Positions 28,978-37,714 are shown, numbered from the stretch's first letter. The stretch: 64,000 nt of DNA from Burkholderia contaminans (GCF_029633825.1 NZ_CP090641.1:868001-932000), one strand, 5' to 3'. Made by a program: numbers and translations. The notes: generated by a model from the sequence alone, not told the origin.

Positions 28978-29747
28978 TCGGTTTCACGTTCGGCTTCAGC
29001 AGCATCCTGATCGTCTTCGTCGTGGTGCTCGTCGCGTCGTCGATCCGCATCTTCCGCGAGTACGAGCGCGGTGTCGTGTTCATGCTCGGCCGGTTCTGGA
29101 AAGTGAAGGGGCCGGGACTCGTGCTGATCATCCCGATCGTCCAGCAGGTCGTGCGGATCGACCTGCGCACCGTCGTGTTCGACGTGCCCGCGCAGGACGT
29201 GATCACGCGCGACAACGTGTCGGTGAAGGTCAATGCGGTCGTGTATTTCCGCGTGGTCGACCCGGAGAAGGCCGTGATCCAGGTGGCGCGCTTCTTCGAG
29301 GCGACGAGCCAGCTCGCGCAGACGACGCTGCGCGCGGTGCTCGGCAAGCACGAACTCGACGCGCTGCTCGCCGAGCGCGAGCAGTTGAACGCCGACATCC
29401 AGAAAACGCTCGACGCGCAGACGGATGCATGGGGGATCAAGGTGTCGACGGTCGAGATCAAGCACGTCGACCTGAACGAGACGATGATCCGCGCGATCGC
29501 GCGGCAGGCCGAGGCCGAGCGCGAGCGGCGCGCGAAGGTGATTCATGCGGAAGGCGAATTGCAGGCGTCGGAGAAACTGCTGCAGGCCGCGCAACGGCTC
29601 GCGCTGCAGCCGCAGGCGATGCAGCTGCGCTACCTGCAGACGCTGACGACGATCGCCGCGGACAAGAACTCGACGATCGTGTTTCCGCTGCCGGTCGATC
29701 TGCTGGGGGCGTTGCTGGAGCGGTTGGGGGGGAAGCGGGAGGGGTAA
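28974..29747 (+). CDS. slipin / stomatin-like protein (band 7)
   Basis: A 257-residue SPFH protein with one N-terminal membrane segment (about residues 8-26) and a band 7 domain ([27 protein letters not shown] through [18 protein letters not shown]), then an Ala/Glu-rich helical region [21 protein letters not shown]. This is a p-stomatin, which is regularly paired with NfeD proteases that cleave its hydrophobic C-terminal segment [18 protein letters not shown]. Its ATG overlaps the nfeD stop. Its last 67 bases contain a 44-bp sequence repeated at 31119-31162. Confidence 0.92.
   Translation: MIGFTFGFSSILIVFVVVLVASSIRIFREYERGVVFMLGRFWKVKGPGLVLIIPIVQQVVRIDLRTVVFDVPAQDVITRDNVSVKVNAVVYFRVVDPEKAVIQVARFFEATSQLAQTTLRAVLGKHELDALLAEREQLNADIQKTLDAQTDAWGIKVSTVEIKHVDLNETMIRAIARQAEAERERRAKVIHAEGELQASEKLLQAAQRLALQPQAMQLRYLQTLTTIAADKNSTIVFPLPVDLLGALLERLGGKREG
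29681..29724 (+). repeat. 44-bp direct repeat, copy 1 (slipin 3' end)
   Basis: Identical to 31119-31162. Encodes the [14 protein letters not shown] part of slipin. The two copies bracket 1.4 kb that carries the Abi_2-type gene. Confidence 0.9.
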
Positions 29748-29903
29748 GGCAGGCATTCGGATACGCCAGGGCCCGCCGGGCGAGGGACTACAGGCGCGAT
29801 AGCGACCGGCGCAACCTCATCGGCCAAATGGTATGGAAGATGGCAGGCCACGCTCCGTTGGCGTATACAACGAGATCCGCATGCATGGCAGTACGGATCG
29901 ACG

Positions 29904-30845
29904 ATGGGCAAGACTCGAACAAGGAAGACAGTATCGGCGACGCCGACCAGGGCTTACGGCAAGGTGGCCCTCAGTGCCGAGGAAACACTGCATCGACTGT
30001 GGCATCGCGGCCTGCGCATCGACGACCGTCCCGCGAATCTGCGAATGCTTCGGTCGATCGGCCACTTCCGGCTGCTGGTCTACATGCGACGGTTTCAGAA
30101 CCCCGCCACCAAGCGGTTCTGGCCTCGAACCCGATTCTCCGACATCGTTGAACTCTACGCATTCGATCGACGTCTGCGCTCGGTCACGATGGACGCGGTC
30201 GAGCGCATCGAAGTTGCATTGCGCGCTGCGCTGAGCAATCCCCTCGCCGTCGACTACGGCAGCCACTGGTATGTCGAGCGGGACCGTTTCGTCGACCTGC
30301 GCCACTACGCGCGCGTCCTGGATCAAATTGCACGGGAATGCGAAACGCGGAAAGGCTCGGCACTGACTCACTACTACCGAACCTACGCCAGTCCCGACCT
30401 GCCGCCAATCTGGCTGGTCTGCGAGCGGTTGAGCCTCGGCGCGTTGTCCCGCATCTTCAGTGCACTCTCGACTCGCGACCGCAAGGTCGCCGGGCGCCAC
30501 GTGTGGCCGGACATCCCTGATACGGTGCTCACCAGCTGGCTGCAATCGCTCACCGACTTACGCAATGCATGTGCACATCACGCGAGGCTCTGGGGAATGA
30601 AGCTGACGGTATCGCCTCCCGCCAAGCCGGCCGGGCGAAATCTTGTCCGTTATGCCCCGGAAATGACCCGGCCGGAGACGTTCTACGCCCGTGCGACGAT
30701 GATGAAGGCCCTGCTCGACCCGCTCGGTCATGGCGGCGAATGGCGCGACACCTTGCGAGCGACGTTGACGGGGTGTGAGCACGTGGACCCGGCGACGCAT
30801 CTCGGCTTCACGCCCGATTGGCATTCGACGCCGGCGTGGCAGTGA
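29904..30845 (+). CDS. Abi_2-family abortive infection-like protein (HEPN-like)
   Basis: A 313-residue protein with features of PF07751 Abi_2 proteins (AbiD/AbiF type): an early segment LRIDDRPANLRMLRSIGHFRLLVYMRRF, then FSDIVELYAFDRRLRSVTMDAVERIEVALRA, and the diagnostic LTDLRNACAHHARLWG near residue 225. The RNxCAHH part matches the R-x4-H motif of HEPN ribonucleases. Family members stop phage growth by killing or arresting the infected cell, so an RNA-cleaving defence role is plausible. It is a lone gene with its own hairpin terminator 130 bases downstream, is bracketed by a slipin repeat, and appears less GC-rich than neighbours; all three suggest horizontal gain. Confidence 0.82.
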   Translation: MGKTRTRKTVSATPTRAYGKVALSAEETLHRLWHRGLRIDDRPANLRMLRSIGHFRLLVYMRRFQNPATKRFWPRTRFSDIVELYAFDRRLRSVTMDAVERIEVALRAALSNPLAVDYGSHWYVERDRFVDLRHYARVLDQIARECETRKGSALTHYYRTYASPDLPPIWLVCERLSLGALSRIFSALSTRDRKVAGRHVWPDIPDTVLTSWLQSLTDLRNACAHHARLWGMKLTVSPPAKPAGRNLVRYAPEMTRPETFYARATMMKALLDPLGHGGEWRDTLRATLTGCEHVDPATHLGFTPDWHSTPAWQ

Positions 30846-30975
30846 ATTCAGGGCGGAGGCAACGAGCTGCGCCGTTTTCGGCACGAGGCCTTTTGACAAC
30901 CCGTCGATACTTCGCTAGCATCGTCGATGAAAACGCTGGGGACGCCTCTCGACGATGCGCAACACGCCAGACGGC

Positions 30976-31001
30976 AAAAGGACGCGCAAGCGTCCTTTTT
31001 T
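30976..31001 (+). terminator. intrinsic terminator after the Abi_2 gene
   Basis: A perfect 10-bp stem (AAAAGGACGC / GCGTCCTTTT) with a GCAA tetraloop followed by further Ts. It is the clearest Rho-independent terminator in this part of the window. Confidence 0.85.
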
Positions 31002-31098
31002 ATTACCGGGCCTCGTTCCTGTTCCATCCATCCCCGGATTCAGCGCCCCGCCCACCCGCGATCAACCGTCCGTGCACGCCGCGCCGATCCCTGCCTCT

Positions 31099-31185
31099 CA
31101 TGCGGAAGGCGAACTGCCGTTTCCGCTGCCGGTCGATCTGCTGGGGGCGTTGCTGGAGCGGTCGGGCTCGCCGCGCGAGCGCTGA
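31099..31185 (+). pseudogene. deleted copy of the slipin 3' end
   Basis: The 15 bases at 31099-31113 match slipin 29544-29558 (encoding HAEGE), and these are followed almost directly by the 44-bp repeat matching 29681-29724. So the fragment reads as slipin with about 120 bases removed between the two blocks, and continues to a TGA at 31185. It contains no start and cannot make slipin. It may be the old 3' end left after an insertion, or a partial duplication. Confidence 0.75.
31119..31162 (+). repeat. 44-bp direct repeat, copy 2
   Basis: Identical to 29681-29724, in the same orientation, 1438 bases away. Confidence 0.9.
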
Positions 31186-31230
31186 GACGCCCGTTTCCGG
31201 CCCGCGCGGCGCGGCTGTCGATTCCGATAG

Positions 31231-31262
31231 GCGCCGGGCCGCAACGGCGCAGCGCCCGGCGC
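31231..31262 (-). terminator. GC-rich stem-loop after the HAD phosphatase gene
   Basis: Arms GCGCCGGGC (31231-31239) and GCCCGGCGC (31254-31262) pair perfectly. It lies 4 bases past the stop of the minus-strand gene. No T-run is present. Confidence 0.45.
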
Positions 31263-31265
31263 GCG

Positions 31266-32543
31266 TCAAGCCAGCAGCTTGCGCTCGGTCTTGCCGTACT
31301 TGATCGACTTCTCGTCCGGGATCATCAGGCCCGTGTGCTCGTCGCGGCCCTGCAGCAGGAAGCGCGCGTCCGACTTCCCGATCTGTTCGGCCGCGAGTTT
31401 GCTGTCCGCGCCGATCTCGCCCTTCTTCATCCGGTTGACGATCACACCGGCCGCGGTGTCCTTGAAGTCGCGCAGCATCCACGCGTCGCCGTCGCTGTCG
31501 CCGAACACCAGCAGCGGGCCATAACCCTTCTTCGACTCGAGGACGTTGCGGATGCCCACCGTCTTGCCGGGCCCCCAGTTGAAATGCCAGCCGGCCGGAT
31601 ACGTGCTCGTGTACTTGCCGTCCCGCATGTCGAGACGCAAGCCGATCACGTTCGCGGGCGGCACGCCGTAGCCATAGTTCGGATTGCCGGCGAACACACG
31701 CACGACGTCGTCGAGCGATGCCGTGCTGACGTACACGTCGATGCCGTTCGCCCGCAGCGTGTGCATCACCGCGCGGATTTCCTCATGAATGCGAATGCCG
31801 TGGAAATGCGTGTCGGCCACCACGCCTGCCTTGCCGGGCAGCGTCTTCGGGCTTTCGTAGCGGACCTTGCGCAGTGCGTCGCCGATGCCGTAGTTGTTCG
31901 ACGCTTCCGCCATCGCCTGCAGCTCGGCGGTCGTCATGTTCTTGTAGAAATAGATGATCCACTTGTAACCGATCTCGAGCGGATGCGTATCGCAGATCGC
32001 GTCGTACATGAAGTACAGCTTCGCGCGGAAATCCTTGAACTGATCGGTCTCGCGAATCTCGTCGAGGCTCTTGTCGCCGCCGAATCCCTGGTAGTTCGCG
32101 TAGAGCCAGCGATAGTCGGATTCGATGTCCGCCGCGAGGTCTTCCATCGTCACCGGCTTGCCGTCCACCGTCGCATAGTCCTTCATGAAGGCGCCCTTCG
32201 GCACGTCCTTCCACATCACGTCGACGAATTCGGCCGGCGTCAGCTTGTACTGCAGATGGTTGATCTGGTACATCAGCAGCGCCTCTTCGCAGTCGTTCAT
32301 GATGCACGTGTTGTCCCAGTCGAACACCGCGTACGGGCGGCGCTTTTCGTCGTAGCGCGCGCTCGCGACGCCGTGCTGGTCGAGCACCGCCTGCAGGCGC
32401 GCGGCGTTGAACGGCGACCAGCGGCCCGGGTCCAGCGCATCCGGCACGGCTGTGCTCTTCGCGCCGGCCGTGCCGGCCTTGAGCATCAGCGACGTCGCGG
32501 CGGTCGCCGCGGCAAGGGTATTCATGAAACGGCGGCGCTGCAT
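31266..32543 (-). CDS. exported HAD-family phosphatase
   Basis: A 425-residue protein with a twin-arginine N-terminus (MQRRRFMNTLAAATAATSLM) and signal cleavage near TAGA/K. HAD motif I is FDWDNTCIMND, with Asp nucleophile and the DWDNT pattern; motif IV is GDSDGDAWML. Size and motifs resemble the phosphorylcholine phosphatase type (PchP of Pseudomonas), but the substrate cannot be assigned. A GGGAGAG ribosome binding site precedes the ATG at 32543. It is a single-gene unit by spacing. Confidence 0.82.
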   Translation of the reverse strand: MQRRRFMNTLAAATAATSLMLKAGTAGAKSTAVPDALDPGRWSPFNAARLQAVLDQHGVASARYDEKRRPYAVFDWDNTCIMNDCEEALLMYQINHLQYKLTPAEFVDVMWKDVPKGAFMKDYATVDGKPVTMEDLAADIESDYRWLYANYQGFGGDKSLDEIRETDQFKDFRAKLYFMYDAICDTHPLEIGYKWIIYFYKNMTTAELQAMAEASNNYGIGDALRKVRYESPKTLPGKAGVVADTHFHGIRIHEEIRAVMHTLRANGIDVYVSTASLDDVVRVFAGNPNYGYGVPPANVIGLRLDMRDGKYTSTYPAGWHFNWGPGKTVGIRNVLESKKGYGPLLVFGDSDGDAWMLRDFKDTAAGVIVNRMKKGEIGADSKLAAEQIGKSDARFLLQGRDEHTGLMIPDEKSIKYGKTERKLLA

Positions 32544-33050
32544 GGTCTCTCTCCCTGGAAATGTCGAATCGGTTTCAGTCGCTATCCCGCACGGCTCACC
32601 GCGCACCGGCCGCTGATCGGCGCGGCGAAATCGGGACAGCTCCGAACCGGGGGCGAATGATGTGACGAAATTATTTCGGCAATTTGACAGCGTCACGTCG
32701 TGACGCGACGGGGAGTTGATCCGGCGCGACATGTCGGGCAGTCGCACGGCGGCCTCACGCGCGGCCCTCTGGGCCGGCGCCGGCAGACCGCTCGCGGCGA
32801 TCCCCGGCCGGCATCCCCGATTCAGACGAGTGCGCTGAGGGCCCTTCGGCGCAACTTCCGGAAATCTAGAGTTTCCGCTCCATTTCGGCCCTTCATTAGG
32901 ACAAATCCTCACCTCCGGGGGCTGGCGCGCCATGCCGAACCGTCTATGATCGTTACATTACTCAATGACACATTAAATGCTGACCGAATAATCCGCGACG
33001 GTGACGCCGGCGGGCGCTTTCCGGATCAGCCCCCCAAACGGAGACGCATC
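32544..33050 (+). promoter_or_regulatory. intergenic region with a sigma70-like promoter for the M24 operon
   Basis: About 500 bases without a gene. Near its right end ATGACA (32965-32970) and AATAAT (32987-32992) are separated by 16 bases, each matching 5 of 6 consensus positions, and lie about 60 bases before the ATG at 33051. The surrounding stretch is AT-rich compared with the window. The rest shows nothing clear. Confidence 0.5.
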
Positions 33051-33950
33051 ATGGCCGACCACCACCCGCTGCCGGAAATCCACCTCGACGAGTTGCCGCA
33101 ATTCCGTGCGGTCCAGCAGCTGGCATACCGCTGCGTCGAAACCGTCGGCGCGATGCTCTACCCCGGCATCACCGAAAAGGAAGCGGCGCGCCTGCTGACC
33201 GAATGGCTGCAGGACAACGGCGTGCACGACTGGCTGCACAAGCCGTTCGCGTGGTTCGGCGACCGCACCGCATTCGAGGGCTTCTCGGGCCTCAAGCACA
33301 TGGGCGGCTTCAATCTCGCGTTCTTCCCGAGCAACCGCCAGCTCGAGACCGACATGCCGGTGATCCTCGACGTCGCGCCGGTGCTCGACGGCATCGTCGC
33401 CGATGTCGGCTACGCGCACTGCCTCGGCCACAACCCGATCCTCGAACAGTTGCAGGACGACCTGATGGACCACCGCGACATGATCGTGCGGCTCGTGAAG
33501 GCGCGCCGGCCGATGGCCGAGGTCGCGCAGGAGGTCGACGCGCTGTGCCGCCGCCAGGGTGTCGAGCCGCGCCACAAGGCGTATCCGTTCAAGGTGCTCG
33601 CGCATCGCGTCGCGAAGATCCACAAGCTGTCGAAACCGCGCTTCGTCGCGCGCTTCGGGCTGAACGCGACGCGCAACCTGCTGCTCGACCAGGGCCGCGC
33701 GGCGAAACAGCAAGGCTGGTCGCCGCTGTGGTCGATCGACCGCCGCTCCGAGCACGCGCCAGTGCCGGGCCTGTGGGCCGTCGAGCCGCATCTCGGCTTC
33801 GCCGGCGTCGGCGCGAAATTCGAAGAGCTGCTCGTCATCACCGAAGACGACGCGTACTGGCTCGACGAGGACCTGCCGCACGTGCGCCGCTGGCAGCGCC
33901 GCCAGGCCGCGCGGAAGCAGGCCGTCGCGACCGTGCCGGCCGCCGCCTGA
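33051..33950 (+). CDS. M24-family (creatinase/aminopeptidase fold) protein
   Basis: A 299-residue pita-bread-fold protein. It has VILDVAPVLDGIVADVGYAHCLG, in which two Asp residues match the metal-ligand strands, and later LWAVEPHLGFAGVGAKFEELLVITEDD, where the last Glu residues fit the M24 ligand. Several usual metal ligands are not clear by eye, so enzymatic activity as a peptidase is uncertain. It is the first gene of a three-gene unit with the EphD-like fusion and the PF10118 protein. A GGAGACG ribosome binding site lies before the ATG. Confidence 0.75.
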   Translation: MADHHPLPEIHLDELPQFRAVQQLAYRCVETVGAMLYPGITEKEAARLLTEWLQDNGVHDWLHKPFAWFGDRTAFEGFSGLKHMGGFNLAFFPSNRQLETDMPVILDVAPVLDGIVADVGYAHCLGHNPILEQLQDDLMDHRDMIVRLVKARRPMAEVAQEVDALCRRQGVEPRHKAYPFKVLAHRVAKIHKLSKPRFVARFGLNATRNLLLDQGRAAKQQGWSPLWSIDRRSEHAPVPGLWAVEPHLGFAGVGAKFEELLVITEDDAYWLDEDLPHVRRWQRRQAARKQAVATVPAAA

Positions 33951-33995
33951 CCCGAACGCGCCCTTCCTCCCGACTCCCTGAACGACGGACTCACG

Positions 33996-35783
33996 ATGCA
34001 GCCTCTTTCCGACGAAGCGCCGCTGGCCCTGTTCGAATCGGTTCATAGCGAAACGGCGGTCGCCTCCGGCGACCTGACGCTCGCGGTCAAGACCTGGGGC
34101 GACCCGGCCCGCTCGCCGGTCGTGCTCGTGCACGGCTACCCCGACGACAGCAGCGTCTGGCAGCACGTCGCGCCGCTGCTCGCGCGCAAGCACTACGTGA
34201 TCGCGTACGACGTGCGCGGCGCGGGCCTGTCCGGCGTGCCGAAGCGCACGGCCGACTACCACCTCGCGAAGCTGACCGACGACTTCGTCGCGGTCATCGA
34301 CGCGCTCTGCCCCGGCCGCGCCGTGCACCTGATCGCGCACGACTGGGGCTCGATCCAGGGCTGGGAATTCGTCACCGATTCGCGCCTCGCCGGCCGGATC
34401 GCGTCGTACACGTCGTGCTCGGGGCCGTGCCTCGACCACGTCGGCTTCTGGCTGCGCGAACGCGTGCTGCGCCCGACACCCGGGTCGCTCGGCAAGCTCG
34501 GCGGCCAGCTCGTGCGGTCGTGGTACGTGTACCTGTTCCACCTGCCGTTCATCCCCGAGCTCGGCTGGCGGTTGTGGCTCGGCCGCGCGTGGCCGCGCCT
34601 GCTGCGCCGGCTCGAGAAAACGCCCGCCACGCCGCGCCCGACGCAGGCCGACGACGGCGCGCGCGGCGTGCGCCTCTATCGCGCGAACTTCATCCGCTGC
34701 CTGTTCGCGCCGCGCGAACGCTACGCGCATGCGCCGGTGCAGACCATCGTGCCGCTCGGCGACAAATACGTGAGCCCGGCGCTGTCCGAGAACCTGTCGC
34801 GCTGGGTGCCGCAGTACTACCGCCGTGAAGTCGCGGCCGGCCACTGGCTGCCGCTCGCCGATCCGACGCGCTTCGCGGAGCTCGCCGGGCAACTGATCGA
34901 CGCGGTCGAATCGGGCAACGAACCGCCCGCGCTCGCGAATGCGCGCCGCCGCGCCACGAGCGGCCGCTTCAGCGGCAAGGTCGCGGTGGTGACGGGCGCG
35001 GGCAGCGGCATCGGCCGCTGCGCGGCGCTCGCGTTCGCCCGCGAAGGCGCGACGATCGTCGCGTGCGACATCGATCTCGCGAGCGCCGAACGCACCACGC
35101 TGCTGATCGGGCTCACCGGTGCGCAAGCGCACGCGAAGCGGGTCGACGTCGGGTCCGCCGACGAAATGGAAGCGCTCGCGACGTGGGTCGGCAGCGAACT
35201 CGGCGGCGCGGACGTCGTGATCAACAACGCGGGCATCGGCATGGCCGGCGGCATCCTCGACACGAGCACGCGGCACTGGGAGCGCATCCTGCACGTGAAC
35301 CTGTGGGGTGTGATCCACGGCTCGCGGCTGTTCGCGCAGCAGATGGCCGCGCGCGGCACCGGCGGGCACATCGTCAACACCGCCTCGGCCGCCGCGTTCG
35401 GGCCGTCGCGCGACCTGCCCGCGTATGCGACGACGAAGGCCGCCGTGCTGATGCTCAGCGAATGCATGCGCGCGGAACTCGCGGAAAAAGGCATTGGCGT
35501 GACGGCCGTATGCCCCGGCTTCGCGGAAACGGGAATCATGGCGTCGACGCAATACGCGGGCGCCAACGCACAGGACGAAGCGCGGCTGCGCAAGCGCGCG
35601 ACGAAGCTGTACCAGATGCGCGGCCTGAAACCCGAAACCGTCGCGCAGGCGATGGTCGACGGCGTGCTGCGCAACCGCCCCGTCGTCGCGGTCGGCGGCG
35701 AGGCGCACGCGATGCGCTTCGTCGGCCGCTTCACGCCGTGGCTCGGCCGGATGATCGCCCGCGTCAGCATGGCATCGCATTGA
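33996..35783 (+). CDS. alpha/beta-hydrolase::SDR fusion (EphD-like)
   Basis: A 595-residue two-domain enzyme. Residues about 20-310 are an alpha/beta hydrolase of the epoxide-hydrolase type: LVHGYPDD (oxyanion hole) and HLIAHDWGS (Asp116 as nucleophile), with a C-terminal His in AAGHW. Residues about 325-590 are a short-chain dehydrogenase: VVTGAGSGIG cofactor motif, NNAGIG, and YATTK catalytic pair. The same order and size are known in mycobacterial EphD, which acts on long-chain lipids. With the downstream PF10118 protein, it suggests lipid or hydrophobic-compound turnover. The fusion is intact, with no frame disturbance. Confidence 0.88.
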   Translation: MQPLSDEAPLALFESVHSETAVASGDLTLAVKTWGDPARSPVVLVHGYPDDSSVWQHVAPLLARKHYVIAYDVRGAGLSGVPKRTADYHLAKLTDDFVAVIDALCPGRAVHLIAHDWGSIQGWEFVTDSRLAGRIASYTSCSGPCLDHVGFWLRERVLRPTPGSLGKLGGQLVRSWYVYLFHLPFIPELGWRLWLGRAWPRLLRRLEKTPATPRPTQADDGARGVRLYRANFIRCLFAPRERYAHAPVQTIVPLGDKYVSPALSENLSRWVPQYYRREVAAGHWLPLADPTRFAELAGQLIDAVESGNEPPALANARRRATSGRFSGKVAVVTGAGSGIGRCAALAFAREGATIVACDIDLASAERTTLLIGLTGAQAHAKRVDVGSADEMEALATWVGSELGGADVVINNAGIGMAGGILDTSTRHWERILHVNLWGVIHGSRLFAQQMAARGTGGHIVNTASAAAFGPSRDLPAYATTKAAVLMLSECMRAELAEKGIGVTAVCPGFAETGIMASTQYAGANAQDEARLRKRATKLYQMRGLKPETVAQAMVDGVLRNRPVVAVGGEAHAMRFVGRFTPWLGRMIARVSMASH

Positions 35784-35813
35784 CGGCGCACGACGCCGCA
35801 CAGGGAGACACAG

Positions 35814-36719
35814 ATGACCGATACCGCCGACTATCACAAGATCAAGGCCCGGCACGTGAAGTTCGACTTCAGCGACACGCCGATTACCTGGGTGCCGAAC
35901 GACCCGGGCAGCACGCACATCATCAACACGCTGAACCTGCTGTTCCCGGAAGGCGAGCTGTGGTTCTGCCGCGTGTACAACAAGGCGTTGCCGCTGATCA
36001 CCGATGCGCGCCTGCGCGACGAGGCCGAAGGCTTCCTGCGCCAGGAAGCCGTGCATTCGCGTTCGCACGGCGGCGTGCTCAAGCACTACTACGACCGGCA
36101 CGGGATCGACACGAAGCCGTTCACGCAGAAGCTCAATCGCCTCTTCACACGTGTGCTCGGCGAACAGCCGCTCGGGCTGAAGATCGGCCACACGCGTTTC
36201 TGGCTGCGCCAGCAGCTCGCGGTAATCGCGTCGCTCGAGCATTTCTTCGGCTATCTCGGCAACTGGGTGCTCAACGCGCACGGGCTCGACGAAGGAAAAG
36301 CCGACCCGACGATGGTCGATCTGCTGCGCTGGCACGGCGCCGAGGAAGTCGAGCACCGCACGGTCGCGTTCGACATCTACCGGCACCTGGGCGGCACCTA
36401 TCCGGAACGCTGCGTGCACATGGCGTTCGTGATCCTGCTGCTGCTCCACTACATCACGACGGGCGCGAAGTTCATGTACCGGCGCGACCCGGCCGCCGGC
36501 CGCTACCCGGGTTTCATACTCGCGTGGTGGCAAGGCTCGCGGCGCGGGCACCTGCCGTCGTTCTGGAAGGTGATCGGCGCGGCGCTGCGCTATTTCAAGC
36601 CGGGCTATACGCCGCACCACGAAGGCTCGACCGAACAGGCGCTCGCCTATCTCGCCCGCTCGCCGGCCGCGCAGGCGGCCGCGCACGGCGGCAACTGGGG
36701 CACGACGAAGGGTGCCTGA
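35814..36719 (+). CDS. predicted metal-dependent hydrolase (PF10118)
   Basis: A 301-residue protein. It has QEAVHSRSH, LEHFFGYLGNW and WHGAEEVEHRTVAFDIYRHLGG, the His/Glu-rich helices that bind metals in PF10118, followed by a hydrophobic segment (FVILLLLHYITTG). Ferritin-like helix bundles of this kind are proposed to be di-iron or other metal enzymes. It starts 30 bases after the EphD-like fusion with a GGGAGA site, so it belongs to the same operon. A second family fragment occurs at the left edge of the window, again beside an alpha/beta hydrolase. Confidence 0.88.
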   Translation: MTDTADYHKIKARHVKFDFSDTPITWVPNDPGSTHIINTLNLLFPEGELWFCRVYNKALPLITDARLRDEAEGFLRQEAVHSRSHGGVLKHYYDRHGIDTKPFTQKLNRLFTRVLGEQPLGLKIGHTRFWLRQQLAVIASLEHFFGYLGNWVLNAHGLDEGKADPTMVDLLRWHGAEEVEHRTVAFDIYRHLGGTYPERCVHMAFVILLLLHYITTGAKFMYRRDPAAGRYPGFILAWWQGSRRGHLPSFWKVIGAALRYFKPGYTPHHEGSTEQALAYLARSPAAQAAAHGGNWGTTKGA

Positions 36720-36797
36720 ACGGGTTTCCGGCCGGCTCGGCGGGCGGCGCCCGCCGAAATGCGTACAATCGCGGCTTCATTTCCCGGAGGTGCCGCG

Positions 36798-37085
36798 ATG
36801 GCCATGAAGAAAACCGATCTCGAAAAGAACAAGGCGCTCAAGCTGACGCACGCGATGAAGCAGTCCAGCTCCGCGCGTTTCGGCAAGGGTGCCGACGACG
36901 CAGCCAAGCTCGACCGCCGCGCGCAGCGCAAGCTCGACCAGGAACAGGGCCTCGTGCCGTTCGCCTGCAAGCTCAACGCCGAACTCGTCGAACAGCTCAA
37001 GGCCCGCGCGGCCACGCACCCGGAAGGGATGACGGGCCTGCTGTCGGAACTGCTCGTGAACGGGCTCGCGCAACGCGACGCGTGA
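36798..37085 (+). CDS. small hypothetical protein, possible ribbon-helix-helix
   Basis: A 95-residue, lysine-rich protein. The N-terminal half is charged and probably disordered; the C-terminal part (LVPFACKLNAELVEQLKARA, then GMTGLLSELLVNGLAQ) has the spacing of a strand-helix-helix DNA-binding fold of the RHH type. This is only a pattern match. A GGAGG ribosome binding site lies 7 bases before the ATG at 36798. It is followed by the duplicated DUF2917 modules. Confidence 0.6.
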   Translation: MAMKKTDLEKNKALKLTHAMKQSSSARFGKGADDAAKLDRRAQRKLDQEQGLVPFACKLNAELVEQLKARAATHPEGMTGLLSELLVNGLAQRDA

Positions 37086-37094
37086 TCGCCACGT

Positions 37095-37336
37095 ATCTCG
37101 AAATTTCCGTTGACATGGCTGCGCCGCCACGACACACTCGTTCGCATGCCTATGCTCAAGCCCGCCGCCATCGCGCATAAAAACCGAGTGAACGCCCATG
37201 CGTGGCGATCACCGGAGGCGCTTGTGCGTTAGCATCGAGATTCAGTTGCGCATGTCACAAGGCCTCGCCGGAAACGGATGAGGCCTTTTTGTTTTGGTGC
37301 GCGTCATCCCGCCCGGCTCAACGGATGGAGATGACG
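37095..37336 (+). promoter_or_regulatory. leader of first DUF2917 module: promoter, mini-ORF, terminator
   Basis: It carries a -35 TTGACA at 37110-37115 (a weak -10 follows near 37133), a GGAGG site at 37214-37218 followed by short potential reading frames (GTG CGT TAG at 37224-37232, and a 19-codon TTG frame 37222-37281), then a terminator hairpin and finally the GGAG before the gene. The same order recurs at 37800-38040. This leader might act as an attenuator, or give a separate short RNA. Confidence 0.6.
37259..37291 (+). terminator. intrinsic terminator in leader of DUF2917 copy 1
   Basis: AAGGCCTC pairs with GAGGCCTT and an inner CCG with CGG around GAAA, then TTTTTG. It lies about 45 bases before the ATG of the gene, so transcripts from the upstream promoter would be cut unless antitermination occurs. 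Confidence 0.8.
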
Positions 37337-37714
37337 ATGGACCAAGCAAGCCGGCTGGTTGTCTGCCCCGATCGGTGTCGCACCGATACGATCGCATTGC
37401 CGCGGGTCGTGATGCAATTCACGGTCGCGCCGCGCAAGACGCTGACATGGTGCGCGAAAAACGACGCCGAGATCCGCGTGCACGACGCGATGCTGTGGGT
37501 CACGCGGCTCGGCAGCGTCGACGATTACTGGATACGAACCGGCGACGTGCTGCGCGTGCGGCGCGGCGATCGCATCTGGATGAGCACCGACGGCGACCGC
37601 CCGGCCGAAGCATCGATCACGACCGCCTACGCGATGAGTCGCGGCGCGTGGCTGGAGCGTGCGCTCGCGCGCATGCGCAGCTTGTTGCGCGAGCGATGTC
37701 GAAGTCGGCCATGA
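37337..37714 (+). CDS. DUF2917-family protein, copy 1
   Basis: A 125-residue protein of cupin-like type with the family phrase DDYWIRTGDVLRVRRGDRIWMSTD and WVTRLGSVDDYW before it, as in DUF2917. No signal peptide or membrane segment. Three in-frame ATGs (37325, 37331, 37337) exist; 37337 is chosen since it lies 6 bases after GGAG and matches the start of copy 2 (MDQAS). The protein is clearly related to the one at 38041-38415 over its whole length. Function unknown. Confidence 0.8.
   Translation: MDQASRLVVCPDRCRTDTIALPRVVMQFTVAPRKTLTWCAKNDAEIRVHDAMLWVTRLGSVDDYWIRTGDVLRVRRGDRIWMSTDGDRPAEASITTAYAMSRGAWLERALARMRSLLRERCRSRP

Noticed and set aside
32973..36686. A 1237-codon open frame on the minus strand
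   Set aside because: It lies opposite three well-supported genes and has the arginine/alanine-rich composition of GC-rich shadow frames; no domain is seen.
37202..37336. In-frame upstream extension of DUF2917 copy 1
   Set aside because: It runs through the terminator hairpin and is not kept in frame in copy 2.
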